Source of the DNA: Flavobacteriales bacterium
Lineage (GTDB): Bacteria > Bacteroidota > Bacteroidia > Flavobacteriales > JADGDT01
Direction: 5' to 3'
DNA length: 22,322 bases
NCBI GenBank assembly: GCA_023145275.1
Contig: JAGLEB010000047.1
Span: forward strand, 1-22,322
Each line of letters opens with the position of its first letter. Position 1 is the first letter of the stretch. A model generated the notes under the pieces. It had not been told where the DNA came from. It did no database searches and saw nothing but the letters and a program-made list of their open reading frames with translations. Shown piece by piece: positions 15,441 to 22,322 of this stretch. Position numbers and translations under genes: made by a program.

Positions 15441-16124
15441 TTATTTTAAGTCGCAGTACCAAAATTCACTATCTATTCCTTCAGATACCTTGTATTTTTT
15501 CATAATTGTTTCACCAATATTTACCTTTATGGGATTGGAAAAAATAGGACCATCGAATACAAAAGAGTGAAACTCTCCATTTTCGCCACAAGGATCGACA
15601 CCAAAAGGTAAAGAATCAATTAAGTCGTGATCTATTACTCTTCCACAAAATGATTTATCTAACAATCTAGCATTAGCACTTACGATAACAGCTTTGAACC
15701 CTGCGTCAACAAATTCTCTGACAAGTTCTAAAGTGTCTCTCTTCCAAATTGGAAAAATACCCTTAAGTCCAACTGATTTTAGTTGCTCCTCTCGGTATTT
15801 TCTTAAGTCTTCTAAAAATATATCTCCAAAAATTGATGAATCTATGCCTTTAGATTTAGCGTAATTCATCTCCTTAGTCATTGTTTTATTGTATTCTTCT
15901 AGGCTACTATCTTCTTTTATGAACACTTTTCTTAGAGGAAGCCCTATATTCTCAGCCTGTTGTTCTAGTAGATATTCTGGAACTCCATGCATGCTAATTC
16001 TCTTGTGCTCGGAACTCAACGATGTTAAAAGGTATTGTATATCAATATTACCTTCTTCTAGTACTTCCCATAGAGCAAAAGACGAATCTTTTCCGCCACT
16101 CCAATTATAGATAGCTTTTTGCAT
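15441..16124 (-). CDS. Dph6-like ATP pyrophosphatase (diphthine-ammonia ligase family/DUF71)
   Basis: A 227-residue PP-loop enzyme that adenylates its substrate. The ATP loop SGGKDSS is at residues 9-15. The family signature GDIFLEDLRKYREE (100-113) and the C-terminal VDPCGENGEFHSFVFDGP (176-193) are those of the diphthine-ammonia ligase (Dph6) group. In archaea and eukaryotes that group makes diphthamide on elongation factor 2. Bacteria lack diphthamide, so the substrate of bacterial members is different or unknown. The gene is divergent to an HD-domain gene across a 56-base gap and precedes rpsP by 191 bases with no clear terminator. The family call is firm; the biochemical role is open. 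Confidence 0.88.
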   Translation of the reverse strand: MQKAIYNWSGGKDSSFALWEVLEEGNIDIQYLLTSLSSEHKRISMHGVPEYLLEQQAENIGLPLRKVFIKEDSSLEEYNKTMTKEMNYAKSKGIDSSIFGDIFLEDLRKYREEQLKSVGLKGIFPIWKRDTLELVREFVDAGFKAVIVSANARLLDKSFCGRVIDHDLIDSLPFGVDPCGENGEFHSFVFDGPIFSNPIKVNIGETIMKKYKVSEGIDSEFWYCDLK

Positions 16125-16145
16125 AAAAATTCTTTTAATGAGTGG

Positions 16146-16153
16146 CGAATATA
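16146..16153 (-). promoter_or_regulatory. Possible variant -7 box of the Dph6-like gene
   Basis: The minus strand reads TATATTCG, one base off TAnnTTTG and identical to the candidate before sppA, 21 bases before the ATG. Confidence 0.3.
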
Positions 16154-16180
16154 TGTATTTTTACAAAAAAATATTGAATT

Positions 16181-16834
16181 ATGAATCGACAATCTATTCT
16201 TGATAAAACTAGAGATTATATAAAAGCAGAGTTAAGTGGAGACGGTACTGGACATGATTGGTGGCATATTCACCGGGTTACAAAAGTAGCGATGCAAATT
16301 GGTGTTAAAGAAAAAGCTGATTTATTTATTGTCGAACTTGGTGCTATGCTTCATGATTTAGGTGACTTTAAGTTTCATGATGGTGATATATCTATTGGTC
16401 CGAAGATGGTTACAAAATGGTTAAATAAAGTAGGTGCTGATAGTGTAACTATTGATAAGGTAGTTACAATTGTTGAGGAAATATCTTATAAGGGTGCTGG
16501 AGTAGATACTCCTATGAGTACTTTGGAGGGAACAGTTGTTCAAGATGCCGATAGATTAGATGCGATTGGAGCAATGGGAATAGCTAGAACTTTTGCGTAC
16601 GGTGGAAGCAAAGGGAGGGAAATTCACAATCCTGATGTGCAGCCTGAAAATCACGATAATTTCGAAGCTTATAAGAATTCTAAAGGTCCGACAATCAATC
16701 ATTTTTATGAGAAACTGTTGTTGCTTAAAGATAGAATGAATACAAATACTGCTCAGCAAATGGCAGAGAACCGCCATGTTTTTATGTTAGAGTATCTCGA
16801 TGAGTTCCATAAAGAATGGGAAGGAGAGGCTTAA
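16181..16834 (+). CDS. HD-domain phosphohydrolase (YedJ/YpgQ type)
   Basis: 217 residues with a complete HD metal site: HDWWHIHRV (25-33, first histidine H29), the HD pair H58-D59 in MLHDLGDFKF, and D124 in QDADRLDAIGAMGIARTF (121-138). The last segment is characteristic of the stand-alone YedJ/YpgQ group, some members of which hydrolyse nucleoside triphosphates. The C-terminal half (NPDVQPENHDNFEAY..., HFYEKLLLLKDRMNT) also follows that group. The length is normal. Divergent from the Dph6-like gene. No Shine-Dalgarno; the leader is A/T-rich. The natural substrate is unknown. Confidence 0.9.
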   Translation: MNRQSILDKTRDYIKAELSGDGTGHDWWHIHRVTKVAMQIGVKEKADLFIVELGAMLHDLGDFKFHDGDISIGPKMVTKWLNKVGADSVTIDKVVTIVEEISYKGAGVDTPMSTLEGTVVQDADRLDAIGAMGIARTFAYGGSKGREIHNPDVQPENHDNFEAYKNSKGPTINHFYEKLLLLKDRMNTNTAQQMAENRHVFMLEYLDEFHKEWEGEA

Positions 16835-17151
16835 GGCTTAGCTTTGAAAACTACTTTTTTAATATTTGCATTGGATATTTTTTTTGAGGTTCTCCATTAA
16901 TTTAATATTTGTCAATATCAACGCCTTAACGTTGTAAACGGCTGCATCTGATAACTCACTGAAAGGGTGAATTAAAGCCTGACAAACATTATTTACATTA
17001 TATATTGCCAATCTGTAGTGGATCCCCATCGATATAGATGAAACAATCTATTGACCTTAGTTTCGCATAATTATAAGGCACTTCAAGCTAAACCAGTTAT
17101 TTTGCAATATGGTTAGAATTACTCAGGCTAGTAAAGAAGTATAGATGAAAG
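16835..17151. other. 317-base gap between convergent genes; nothing recognised
   Basis: The HD gene and the carboxyltransferase gene converge here. I see no tRNA, no open frame of note and no strong terminator stem on either strand. Minor features are a direct repeat AGGCTTA-AGGCTTA at the left end, two copies of TTTAATATTTG, and a weak CATC/GATG dyad at 17027-17040. Multiple T-runs (16853-16875) might help end transcription of the HD gene. Confidence 0.5.
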
Positions 17152-18702
17152 CTACAAGGGTATATTGCCATGCTTCTTTTTAGGCAATTTAACAGCTTTG
17201 TTTTTAAGCATGTTAAATGCCCTTATTAATTTTTCTCTTGTATCTTGAGGGTCAATAATTTCGTCGATATATCCTCTTGACGTTGCGTTATATGGGTTTA
17301 TCAATAATTCGGAATACTCGTCTTCTTTTTCTTTCCATTTTGCCTCAGGGTCTTCGGCATTTTTTATTTCACCTTTAAATATTATTTCCGCTGCACCTTT
17401 AGCACCCATCACTGCAATTTCTGCAGTAGGCCAAGCGTAATTCATGTCGGCACCAATGTGTTTAGAGTTCATCACATCGTAGGCTCCACCATATGCTTTT
17501 CTGATAATAACCGTAATTCGTGGTACTGTTGCTTCGCTAAATGCGTAGAGTAATTTTGCCCCGCTTGATATAATTGCATTCCACTCTTGATCGGTACCCG
17601 GTAAAAAACCAGGAACATCTTCGAAAACTAAGAGTGGGATATTAAAAGCATCGCAGAAACGTACAAATCTAGCAGCCTTGTTAGATGCTTTTATGTCTAA
17701 TACTCCTGCTAAAATCATTGGCTGATTTGCAATTATTCCGATAGACCTTCCCGCAAGTCTCGCAAATCCAATGACTATATTTTCTGCAAAGGCTTTTTGT
17801 ATTTCATAAAAGCTACCGTCATCGATGGTTCCGAGGATTACTTCCTTTATATCGTAAGGTTGATTAGCATTTTTTGGAATTATAGAGCATAGGTTAGGGC
17901 GTTTCTCACTTTCCTGAAATTCATAAGCTTGCATTGGAACATTATCTTCACAATTTTGTGGCATGTAGCTTAGAAGGGTTTTTATACCATTTAATAAATC
18001 TATTTCGTGCGCATAGCTTAGGTGAGAAACTCCTGATTTTGTTGAGTGGCTTTTAGCACCTCCTAACTCTTCGGCACTTATGGTTTCGTGAGTAACTGTT
18101 TTTACAACATTAGGTCCTGTAATAAACATATATGATGTTTGTTCGGTCATCAATACAAAATCTGTCAATGCTGGTGAATAAACTGCTCCACCGGCACACG
18201 GCCCCATAATAGCAGAGATCTGTGGTATAACACCACTAGCTTGGGTGTTTCTATAAAAAATTTCGGCATAAGCAGCCAGCGAAACAACTCCCTCTTGAAT
18301 CCGCGCTCCTCCTGAATCATTTAGTCCAATAATGGGCGCCCCATTTTCGAATGCGAGATCCATAATCTTAACAATTTTTTCGGCATGTGCTTCAGCTAGA
18401 GATCCACCCAGAATAGTGAAATCTTGAGCAAAAACAAACACTGTGCGACCCTTGATTGTACCATATCCAGTAACAACACCATCACCATAGAATTCTTGCT
18501 TGTCTAAACCAAAGTTTACAGAACGATGAGTAACAAGTTTCCCAATCTCTTCAAAAGAGCCCTTGTCAAGTAAGAAATGTATTCTCTCTCTTGCTGTGAG
18601 TTTGCCTTTTGAGTGCTGTTTTTGAATTCTTTTTTCTCCCCCGCCCTCTTGTGCTTGTGCCCTCTTTTTATCTAGAATTTCAGATTTGCTTTTTCTTTCC
18701 AT
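17152..18702 (-). CDS. Acyl-CoA carboxylase carboxyltransferase (beta) subunit, propionyl/methylmalonyl-CoA type
   Basis: A 516-residue carboxyltransferase of the PccB/MmdA group, which moves carboxyl from biotin to an acyl-CoA or back. It has two crotonase-like halves. Diagnostic pieces are TARERI (36-41), DSGGARIQEG (129-138), the oxyanion loop MGPCAGGAVYSPA (166-178), PGFLPGT (364-370) and RKAYGGAYDVMNSKHIGAD (401-419). The bacterial consensus after PGFLPGTDQE is usually YGGIIRHGAK; here it is WNAIISSGAK, a local variation. The biotin carboxylase and biotin carrier genes are not adjacent, so whether it belongs to propionyl-CoA carboxylase or to a sodium-pumping decarboxylase cannot be decided here. 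A weak -7 candidate TAAGTTTC lies at 18714-18721. Confidence 0.93.
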   Translation of the reverse strand: MERKSKSEILDKKRAQAQEGGGEKRIQKQHSKGKLTARERIHFLLDKGSFEEIGKLVTHRSVNFGLDKQEFYGDGVVTGYGTIKGRTVFVFAQDFTILGGSLAEAHAEKIVKIMDLAFENGAPIIGLNDSGGARIQEGVVSLAAYAEIFYRNTQASGVIPQISAIMGPCAGGAVYSPALTDFVLMTEQTSYMFITGPNVVKTVTHETISAEELGGAKSHSTKSGVSHLSYAHEIDLLNGIKTLLSYMPQNCEDNVPMQAYEFQESEKRPNLCSIIPKNANQPYDIKEVILGTIDDGSFYEIQKAFAENIVIGFARLAGRSIGIIANQPMILAGVLDIKASNKAARFVRFCDAFNIPLLVFEDVPGFLPGTDQEWNAIISSGAKLLYAFSEATVPRITVIIRKAYGGAYDVMNSKHIGADMNYAWPTAEIAVMGAKGAAEIIFKGEIKNAEDPEAKWKEKEDEYSELLINPYNATSRGYIDEIIDPQDTREKLIRAFNMLKNKAVKLPKKKHGNIPL

Positions 18703-18994
18703 GCTGATTTATTGAAACTTACGAGTTTATAATTTAGCTATACTAAGATATTGATTTTTTGCTTCCCTAGAGCTTGAAAATCATTCAAAAATTTAGGTGG
18801 AGTACTTTTTATGTTATCAGACTTGTTATATAGGGCTAATAATAAGCAAGATAATTGTTTATATGATAGAATAGTTATACATTTAATTAGTGGCTATAAG
18901 AAAAAGTATCAGCCTCTTGGATGAGCTTGAAGTTTTTTATATGCCATGATATAATATATGGAGTTAAAAAAGAGACACTAATTAATAAAATTAT
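18703..18994. other. Divergent A/T-rich promoter region; no gene seen
   Basis: 292 bases between the divergent carboxyltransferase and glycosyltransferase genes. The only -7-like boxes are one base off consensus (TAAGTTTC minus at 18714, TACTTTTT plus at 18803). No stable hairpin, tRNA or open frame stands out. Confidence 0.4.
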
Positions 18995-20014
18995 ATGGCG
19001 AGGTCGAAAAACATATTAATCGCTCCACTTAATTGGGGCTTGGGTCACGCTAGTAGGTGTATTCCAATTGTTCGACAACATATTGAGGAAGGGAATCGTG
19101 TTATTTTAGCTTCGGATGGCGAATCACTATTATTGCTACAAAAGGAATTTCCCAATCTCGAAACCGAGGAATTGCCTTCTTATGGAATAAATTATCCCAA
19201 AGGTCGACAGCTTATATGGCATCTGCTTAAAATGTCTAGTAGAATTCTGCAGACAATTAAATCAGAAAATAAAGTATTAGAGGGCTTAGTCGAAAAATAC
19301 GATCTAGATCTTATTATTTCTGATAATAGGTTGGGAATGTATCACAAAGGAGTTCTGTCGATATATATTACCCATCAAACAAATATACAAGCAGGAAAAT
19401 TTTCAAAAGTGGCGAATAAGGTTCATAACTATTATATGAAATACTTTAACGAAATTTGGGTTCCTGATTACGAATCAGATGTTTCGCTTGCAGGTGAATT
19501 GTCTAAATATTATGGAGGTCAAATTTGTAGGTATATTGGTCCATTAAGTAGATTTAAACTCAATAAGGAAATAAGAGAGAAGGATGGTAAAGTGCTAATA
19601 TTATTGTCCGGACCTGAGCCACAAAGGAGCTATCTCCAAGAAATTATTTTTTCGCAGCTCGATGATCTAGATGTAGAGGTCGTAATTGTTAAAGGAGTTG
19701 TAAATGGTGATATAAAAGTATCTAAAAAAGATAAGACTACTATATATAATTACTTGACATCTGATATGCTTGAAAAGGAAATGATGGAGAGTTCTATGAT
19801 TGTTGTAAGGTCTGGATATTCTACTATTATGGATTTATTCGCATTGAAAAAGAAAGCGTTTCTTATACCAACACCTGGCCAAAGCGAGCAGGAATATTTA
19901 GCGGAATACTTAAAAGAAATGAAAATTTGCAACTACAGTACCCAAGACTCCTTTAATTTGAAGGATGTTTTTGAAAAGTCTGCAGACTATAAAGGTTTTT
20001 CATCACTTGTCTAA
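18995..20014 (+). CDS. GT28/MurG-like glycosyltransferase
   Basis: 339 residues with the two-domain GT-B look. The N-terminal domain opens with a basic strand and the glycine loop APLNWGLGHASRC (10-22), common to MurG-like and UGT-like enzymes. The nucleotide-sugar end has RSGYSTIMDLFALKKKAFLIPTPGQSEQEYLAEYL (272-306), matching the donor-binding segment of the GT28 C-terminal domain. No transmembrane segment is visible, so it would be peripheral at the inner membrane. Donor and acceptor cannot be told. Neighbours give no pathway context. The stop overlaps the stop of the convergent histidine kinase gene by four bases. Confidence 0.8.
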   Translation: MARSKNILIAPLNWGLGHASRCIPIVRQHIEEGNRVILASDGESLLLLQKEFPNLETEELPSYGINYPKGRQLIWHLLKMSSRILQTIKSENKVLEGLVEKYDLDLIISDNRLGMYHKGVLSIYITHQTNIQAGKFSKVANKVHNYYMKYFNEIWVPDYESDVSLAGELSKYYGGQICRYIGPLSRFKLNKEIREKDGKVLILLSGPEPQRSYLQEIIFSQLDDLDVEVVIVKGVVNGDIKVSKKDKTTIYNYLTSDMLEKEMMESSMIVVRSGYSTIMDLFALKKKAFLIPTPGQSEQEYLAEYLKEMKICNYSTQDSFNLKDVFEKSADYKGFSSLV

Positions 20015-21078
20015 TTTTTATTTTTGTATTCAGGTAGCGAAAAAGAGAAAGTAGATCCTTTAGTGTATTCACTCTCGACATATATTTTTTCTCCATGGGC
20101 TTCTAAGATATGTTTTACTATAGATAAGCCAAGTCCTGAACCTCCTTCTTCTCTAGATCTGTGTCTGTCAATGCGATAAAAACGTTCGAATATCCTATTG
20201 AGGTGTATCTTTTTTATACCTTCTCCGTTATCTTTTACAGAAGTTAATATTTTATCATATTTATATTTAATAGTGATTATAGTCAATCCATTTTCTTCGC
20301 CATATTTTATGGAGTTAGAAATTAGATTCATCAATACCTGACCAATTTTTTCTTTATCGCCACTCACCATCACTGGAGTGAGTATTTTAGATTCTAAATG
20401 CAGAGACATCCCTTTAGTCTTACTTTTTATCTCTAGTAAGTCTATTGTTGCTTTTGCAAGTTCATCAATCGAAAAAACGTTGTTCTCGAGACCGAGATTC
20501 CCAGTTTCTAATTTAGTAATTAGGTCTAAGTCTTTGGCAATATTAATTAGTCTTTGTACCCCATTATTTGCTCTGTCTAGATACTTTTCTAAAAGTTCGG
20601 GTTCTTCAGATGCACCGTCTATCAGTGTCTCAATATATCCTTGAACAGTAAATAGAGGTGTTTTCAACTCGTGGGCCAAATTTCCAATAAACTCGCGCCT
20701 GAATGTTTCTTGAGCTCTAAGCGTCTCAATTTCTAAGCTTTTTGTCTCTGCAAATTTTATTACTTCTTTGCTAAGCGTTTCAAGGTCGGTAGTGATATTT
20801 TTCTTGTCAACGTCTTTAACGTCCAATATAGATACACTATCGTAAATCAAATTTATCTTTCGGTAAATATATTTTTCTACTCTAAACCTAATTATAAAGA
20901 ATGAGGCAGAAAAGAAAAGGATAGATTGTATTATGGTTGATTTTATGTGGAATACGTCACCATCAAAATAGTCAACAGTTAATACCATCAGCATACTGAA
21001 GCTAGTAAGAATACTAGCAAGCTTTAAGGAGAACTTGTATGGCCTTTGGAAATATGGGATCTCATTACTGTCGCTCAT
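20011..21078 (-). CDS. PhoR-type sensor histidine kinase
   Basis: 355 residues. Two transmembrane helices (about 17-36 and 46-64) enclose only a short loop, so there is almost no periplasmic sensor. A linker of about 60 residues leads to the HisKA domain with the phosphoacceptor H136 in GNLAHELKTPL. The ATPase domain has the N box NLISNSIKYG (251-260), G1 DNGEGI (283-288), F box FERFYR (297-302) and G2 GSGLGLS (313-319). It starts three bases after the stop of the response regulator gene, so they form one operon. The pairing and layout are those of Bacteroidota PhoB-PhoR-like systems, but no phosphate-transport genes are nearby, so phosphate sensing is inferred only. Confidence 0.92.
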   Translation of the reverse strand: MSDSNEIPYFQRPYKFSLKLASILTSFSMLMVLTVDYFDGDVFHIKSTIIQSILFFSASFFIIRFRVEKYIYRKINLIYDSVSILDVKDVDKKNITTDLETLSKEVIKFAETKSLEIETLRAQETFRREFIGNLAHELKTPLFTVQGYIETLIDGASEEPELLEKYLDRANNGVQRLINIAKDLDLITKLETGNLGLENNVFSIDELAKATIDLLEIKSKTKGMSLHLESKILTPVMVSGDKEKIGQVLMNLISNSIKYGEENGLTIITIKYKYDKILTSVKDNGEGIKKIHLNRIFERFYRIDRHRSREEGGSGLGLSIVKHILEAHGEKIYVESEYTKGSTFSFSLPEYKNKN

Positions 21079-21081
21079 TAC

Positions 21082-21771
21082 TTATATTTCAAGTTTATAA
21101 CCAACACCTTTAACCGTTTTAAAATACTGATCGCCAATTTTTTCTCTTAATTTTCTGATATGTACATCAATAGTTCTTCCACCTACAACAACTTCGTGTC
21201 CCCAAACTTTATCCAAAATCTCTTCACGTTTGAATACTTTTCCGGGTCTTGAACTCAATAACGATAGTAGTTCAAATTCTTTTTTAGGTAATAGCACTAC
21301 CTCTCCATCTCTGTACACTTTGTACTCGTCTCGGTCGATTTTTATATTACCTACTTCAACTACATTTTCGCTTACCAAATTAGGCTTAACAGATAACCTT
21401 CTTAAAAGAGCATTAATCTTAGAGACTAAAACCCTCGGTTTTATAGGTTTAGTGATGTAGTCGTCAGCACCAGCATCGTACCCTGCTAGCTGCGAATAAT
21501 CTTCGCCTCTAGCCGTTAGAAAAGTTATCAGAACATTCTCAAGCTGTGGAATTGTTCTAATGTTCTCACATACTTCAATACCATCCATCTCTGGCATCAT
21601 AACATCTAAAATTATTAACTGAGGAAGATGCTTTTTTGCCTTTTCAAGACCTTCGATGCCATTATTTGCAGTAACTATATTGTAACCTTCTTTTTTTAGG
21701 TTATAGCCTACTATCTCAATAATATCTTGCTCGTCATCAACTAATAAGATAGTAATATCTTTTTTTTTCAT
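21082..21771 (-). CDS. PhoB/OmpR-family response regulator
   Basis: 229 residues. The receiver domain has the acidic pair D12-D13 in LLVDDEQD, the phosphoacceptor D56 in LIILDVMMP, T86 and K108 in DDYITKPI. The C-terminal winged-helix DNA-binding domain carries LLPKKEFELLSLLSSRPGKVFKREEILDKVWG and ends in VVGGRTIDVHIRKLREKIG...TVKGVGYKLEI, the OmpR/PhoB recognition region. It is the first gene of the two-component operon, and the kinase start follows by three bases. An exact TAnnTTTG box lies 37 bases upstream. Phosphate control is a likely but unproven role. Confidence 0.95.
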   Translation of the reverse strand: MKKKDITILLVDDEQDIIEIVGYNLKKEGYNIVTANNGIEGLEKAKKHLPQLIILDVMMPEMDGIEVCENIRTIPQLENVLITFLTARGEDYSQLAGYDAGADDYITKPIKPRVLVSKINALLRRLSVKPNLVSENVVEVGNIKIDRDEYKVYRDGEVVLLPKKEFELLSLLSSRPGKVFKREEILDKVWGHEVVVGGRTIDVHIRKLREKIGDQYFKTVKGVGYKLEI

Positions 21772-21807
21772 TATGTATGATATTGTATTGTCATTTCAAT
21801 TCGATTT

Positions 21808-21815
21808 CAAAAATA
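21808..21815 (-). promoter_or_regulatory. -7 box of the two-component operon
   Basis: The minus strand reads TATTTTTG, matching TAnnTTTG, 36 bases before the response regulator ATG. No TTG is seen at -33. Confidence 0.45.
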
Positions 21816-21977
21816 AATATAATAATTGATTTGCAGTACACTTTACAATCATTTAAACTTGGTAACATATGATTAATGTATTGTTCTTACTTAAATACGT
21901 GTCTCTGTATATTGTTAGATTATGCAGCTTATTTAATGTAAGAAATATTGTTTTTTAAACTTTTCACATAATGTATG

Positions 21978-22006
21978 TTGTATATCAAAAAAAACTATTA
22001 TATTTG
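21978..22006 (+). promoter_or_regulatory. Full Bacteroidota promoter (-33 TTG and -7 TATATTTG)
   Basis: TTG at 21978-21980, an 18-base spacer, then TATATTTG at 21999-22006. This is the only promoter in the window where both elements match the consensus at normal spacing. Transcription would begin near 22012, exactly where the hairpin of the following RNA unit starts. Confidence 0.7.
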
Positions 22007-22011
22007 TATAC

Positions 22012-22095
22012 AAGCAAATCGAAAGAGTTGCTTTTTCATGGTAAATTTGGGTAGTTGTTAAGGCTTGTAGAATCTCTGCAAGCCTTCTTTTTTTT
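22012..22095 (+). ncRNA. Probable small RNA or leader/attenuator with GNRA hairpin and intrinsic terminator
   Basis: The predicted transcript of about 80 nt starts with AAGCAAATC-GAAA-GAGTTGCTT (22012-22033), a nine-position stem with one A-G mismatch capped by a GAAA tetraloop. A 26-base unpaired stretch follows (22034-22059). It ends with a strong intrinsic terminator, AAGGCTTGTAGA (22060-22071)/TCTGCAAGCCTT (22075-22086), 12 positions with one wobble and a 3-base loop, followed by C and eight Ts. A seven-codon frame (MVNLGSC, 22038-22061) lies in the linker and may be chance. No known RNA family is recognised. It could be a free sRNA or an attenuator for a gene beyond the right edge. Confidence 0.6.
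22060..22095 (+). terminator. Intrinsic terminator of the small RNA unit
   Basis: Twelve-position stem with a three-base loop (ATC), followed by C and an eight-T run (22088-22095). Strong by any usual criterion. Confidence 0.9.
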
Positions 22096-22322
22096 ATATA
22101 ACCTTAAATCCGCATATGGATTTCTATTACAAAGCGGATCAACGATAATGGATCAACCATTATTTTTGGGGACTAGTCCATAACAACTGAGATGTTTGGC
22201 TTTGTCTCTATATACACAGCGTCACTTAGATTGACACCGCAACTATCTTCACAATACAATACACCTCGTTTAAACAAGAAGTGCGGTAGCACGATATACA
22301 AGTGCCACAGGCACAATAACCC
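22096..22322. other. Unresolved right-edge segment with short repeats, dyads and overlapping open frames
   Basis: The segment holds a direct repeat GGATCAAC (22136-22143 and 22150-22157), a hairpin ATAATGG/CCATTAT followed by four Ts (22145-22167), a palindrome GGACTAGTCC (22170-22179), and two small dyads near the edge (GTGC-GGTA-GCAC and GTGCC-ACA-GGCAC). A plus-strand ATG at 22192 opens a frame to the edge, while a minus-strand frame of 49 codons also runs in from the edge to a TAG at 22173-22175. I recognise neither protein. By count, bases 22201-22322 are about 42 per cent G+C, richer than the surrounding A/T-rich intergenic DNA. It could be the end of a repeat element or a gene mostly outside the window. 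Confidence 0.35.

Noticed and set aside
16835..17151. A tRNA or hidden small gene in the convergent gap
   Set aside because: No cloverleaf, no T-loop sequence and no open frame with a plausible start were seen.
22038..22061. Seven-codon frame MVNLGSC in the RNA linker as a leader peptide
   Set aside because: Too short to separate from chance, with no run of one amino acid that would suggest an attenuation peptide. Kept only as a remark.
22012..22095. Considered tmRNA, SRP RNA or RNase P RNA for the right-edge RNA unit and the following segment
   Set aside because: None of the diagnostic conserved cores is present, and the unit is too short for tmRNA or RNase P RNA.

Overview
The window looks like chromosomal DNA from a low-GC Bacteroidota bacterium, probably Flavobacteriia or a close relative; the order cannot be fixed from sequence alone. 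Four things point there. Every clear protein is of a Bacteroidota type: a lipoprotein M3 peptidase, a long-tailed ribosomal protein S16, a 67-kDa-type SppA and a glycolate-oxidase/Fe-S fusion. Nearly all start codons lack a Shine-Dalgarno sequence and sit in A/T-rich leaders. Several intergenic regions carry the Bacteroidota -7 box TAnnTTTG. No transposase, integrase, CRISPR array, rRNA or tRNA was recognised, so the protein-coding part is ordinary core genome.

Layout. 1-224: start of a small two-helix membrane protein (minus, cut by the edge). 522-5405: four plus-strand genes, namely a lipoprotein M3 metallopeptidase, an NfsA-like nitroreductase, thymidylate synthase (thyA) and a YdfG-like short-chain dehydrogenase. 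A bidirectional terminator at 5415-5465 separates these from the minus-strand pair at 5477-8330, an outer-membrane beta-barrel and the protease SppA. 8451-9594: folK and a deoxynucleoside kinase in one plus-strand unit. 9943-13399: a 970-residue FAD/4Fe-4S D-2-hydroxyacid dehydrogenase and an NTF2/SnoaL-like protein. 13434-16124 (minus): a Dph6-like ATP pyrophosphatase, then rpsP-rimM-trmN6. 16181-16834: an HD phosphohydrolase. 17152-18702 (minus): an acyl-CoA carboxylase carboxyltransferase subunit. 18995-20014: a GT28-like glycosyltransferase, tail to tail with a phoB-phoR-type two-component operon (20011-21771, minus). 21772-22322 has no confident gene but carries a compact promoter-hairpin-terminator unit.

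Functional links. thyA, folK and the deoxynucleoside kinase all serve folate and deoxynucleotide supply, although they are split over two units. rpsP, rimM and trmN6 make up a ribosome and tRNA maturation operon. SppA, the beta-barrel, the lipoprotein peptidase and the two-component system act at the envelope.

The most interesting signals are in RNA and intergenic DNA. They are a probable small RNA or attenuator at about 22012-22095 with its own promoter and terminator, two tandem hairpins with the same loop in the rpsP 5' leader, and two long near-perfect hairpins at 12881-12926 and 14149-14198. I did not find a convincing new multi-gene defence or mobile system.
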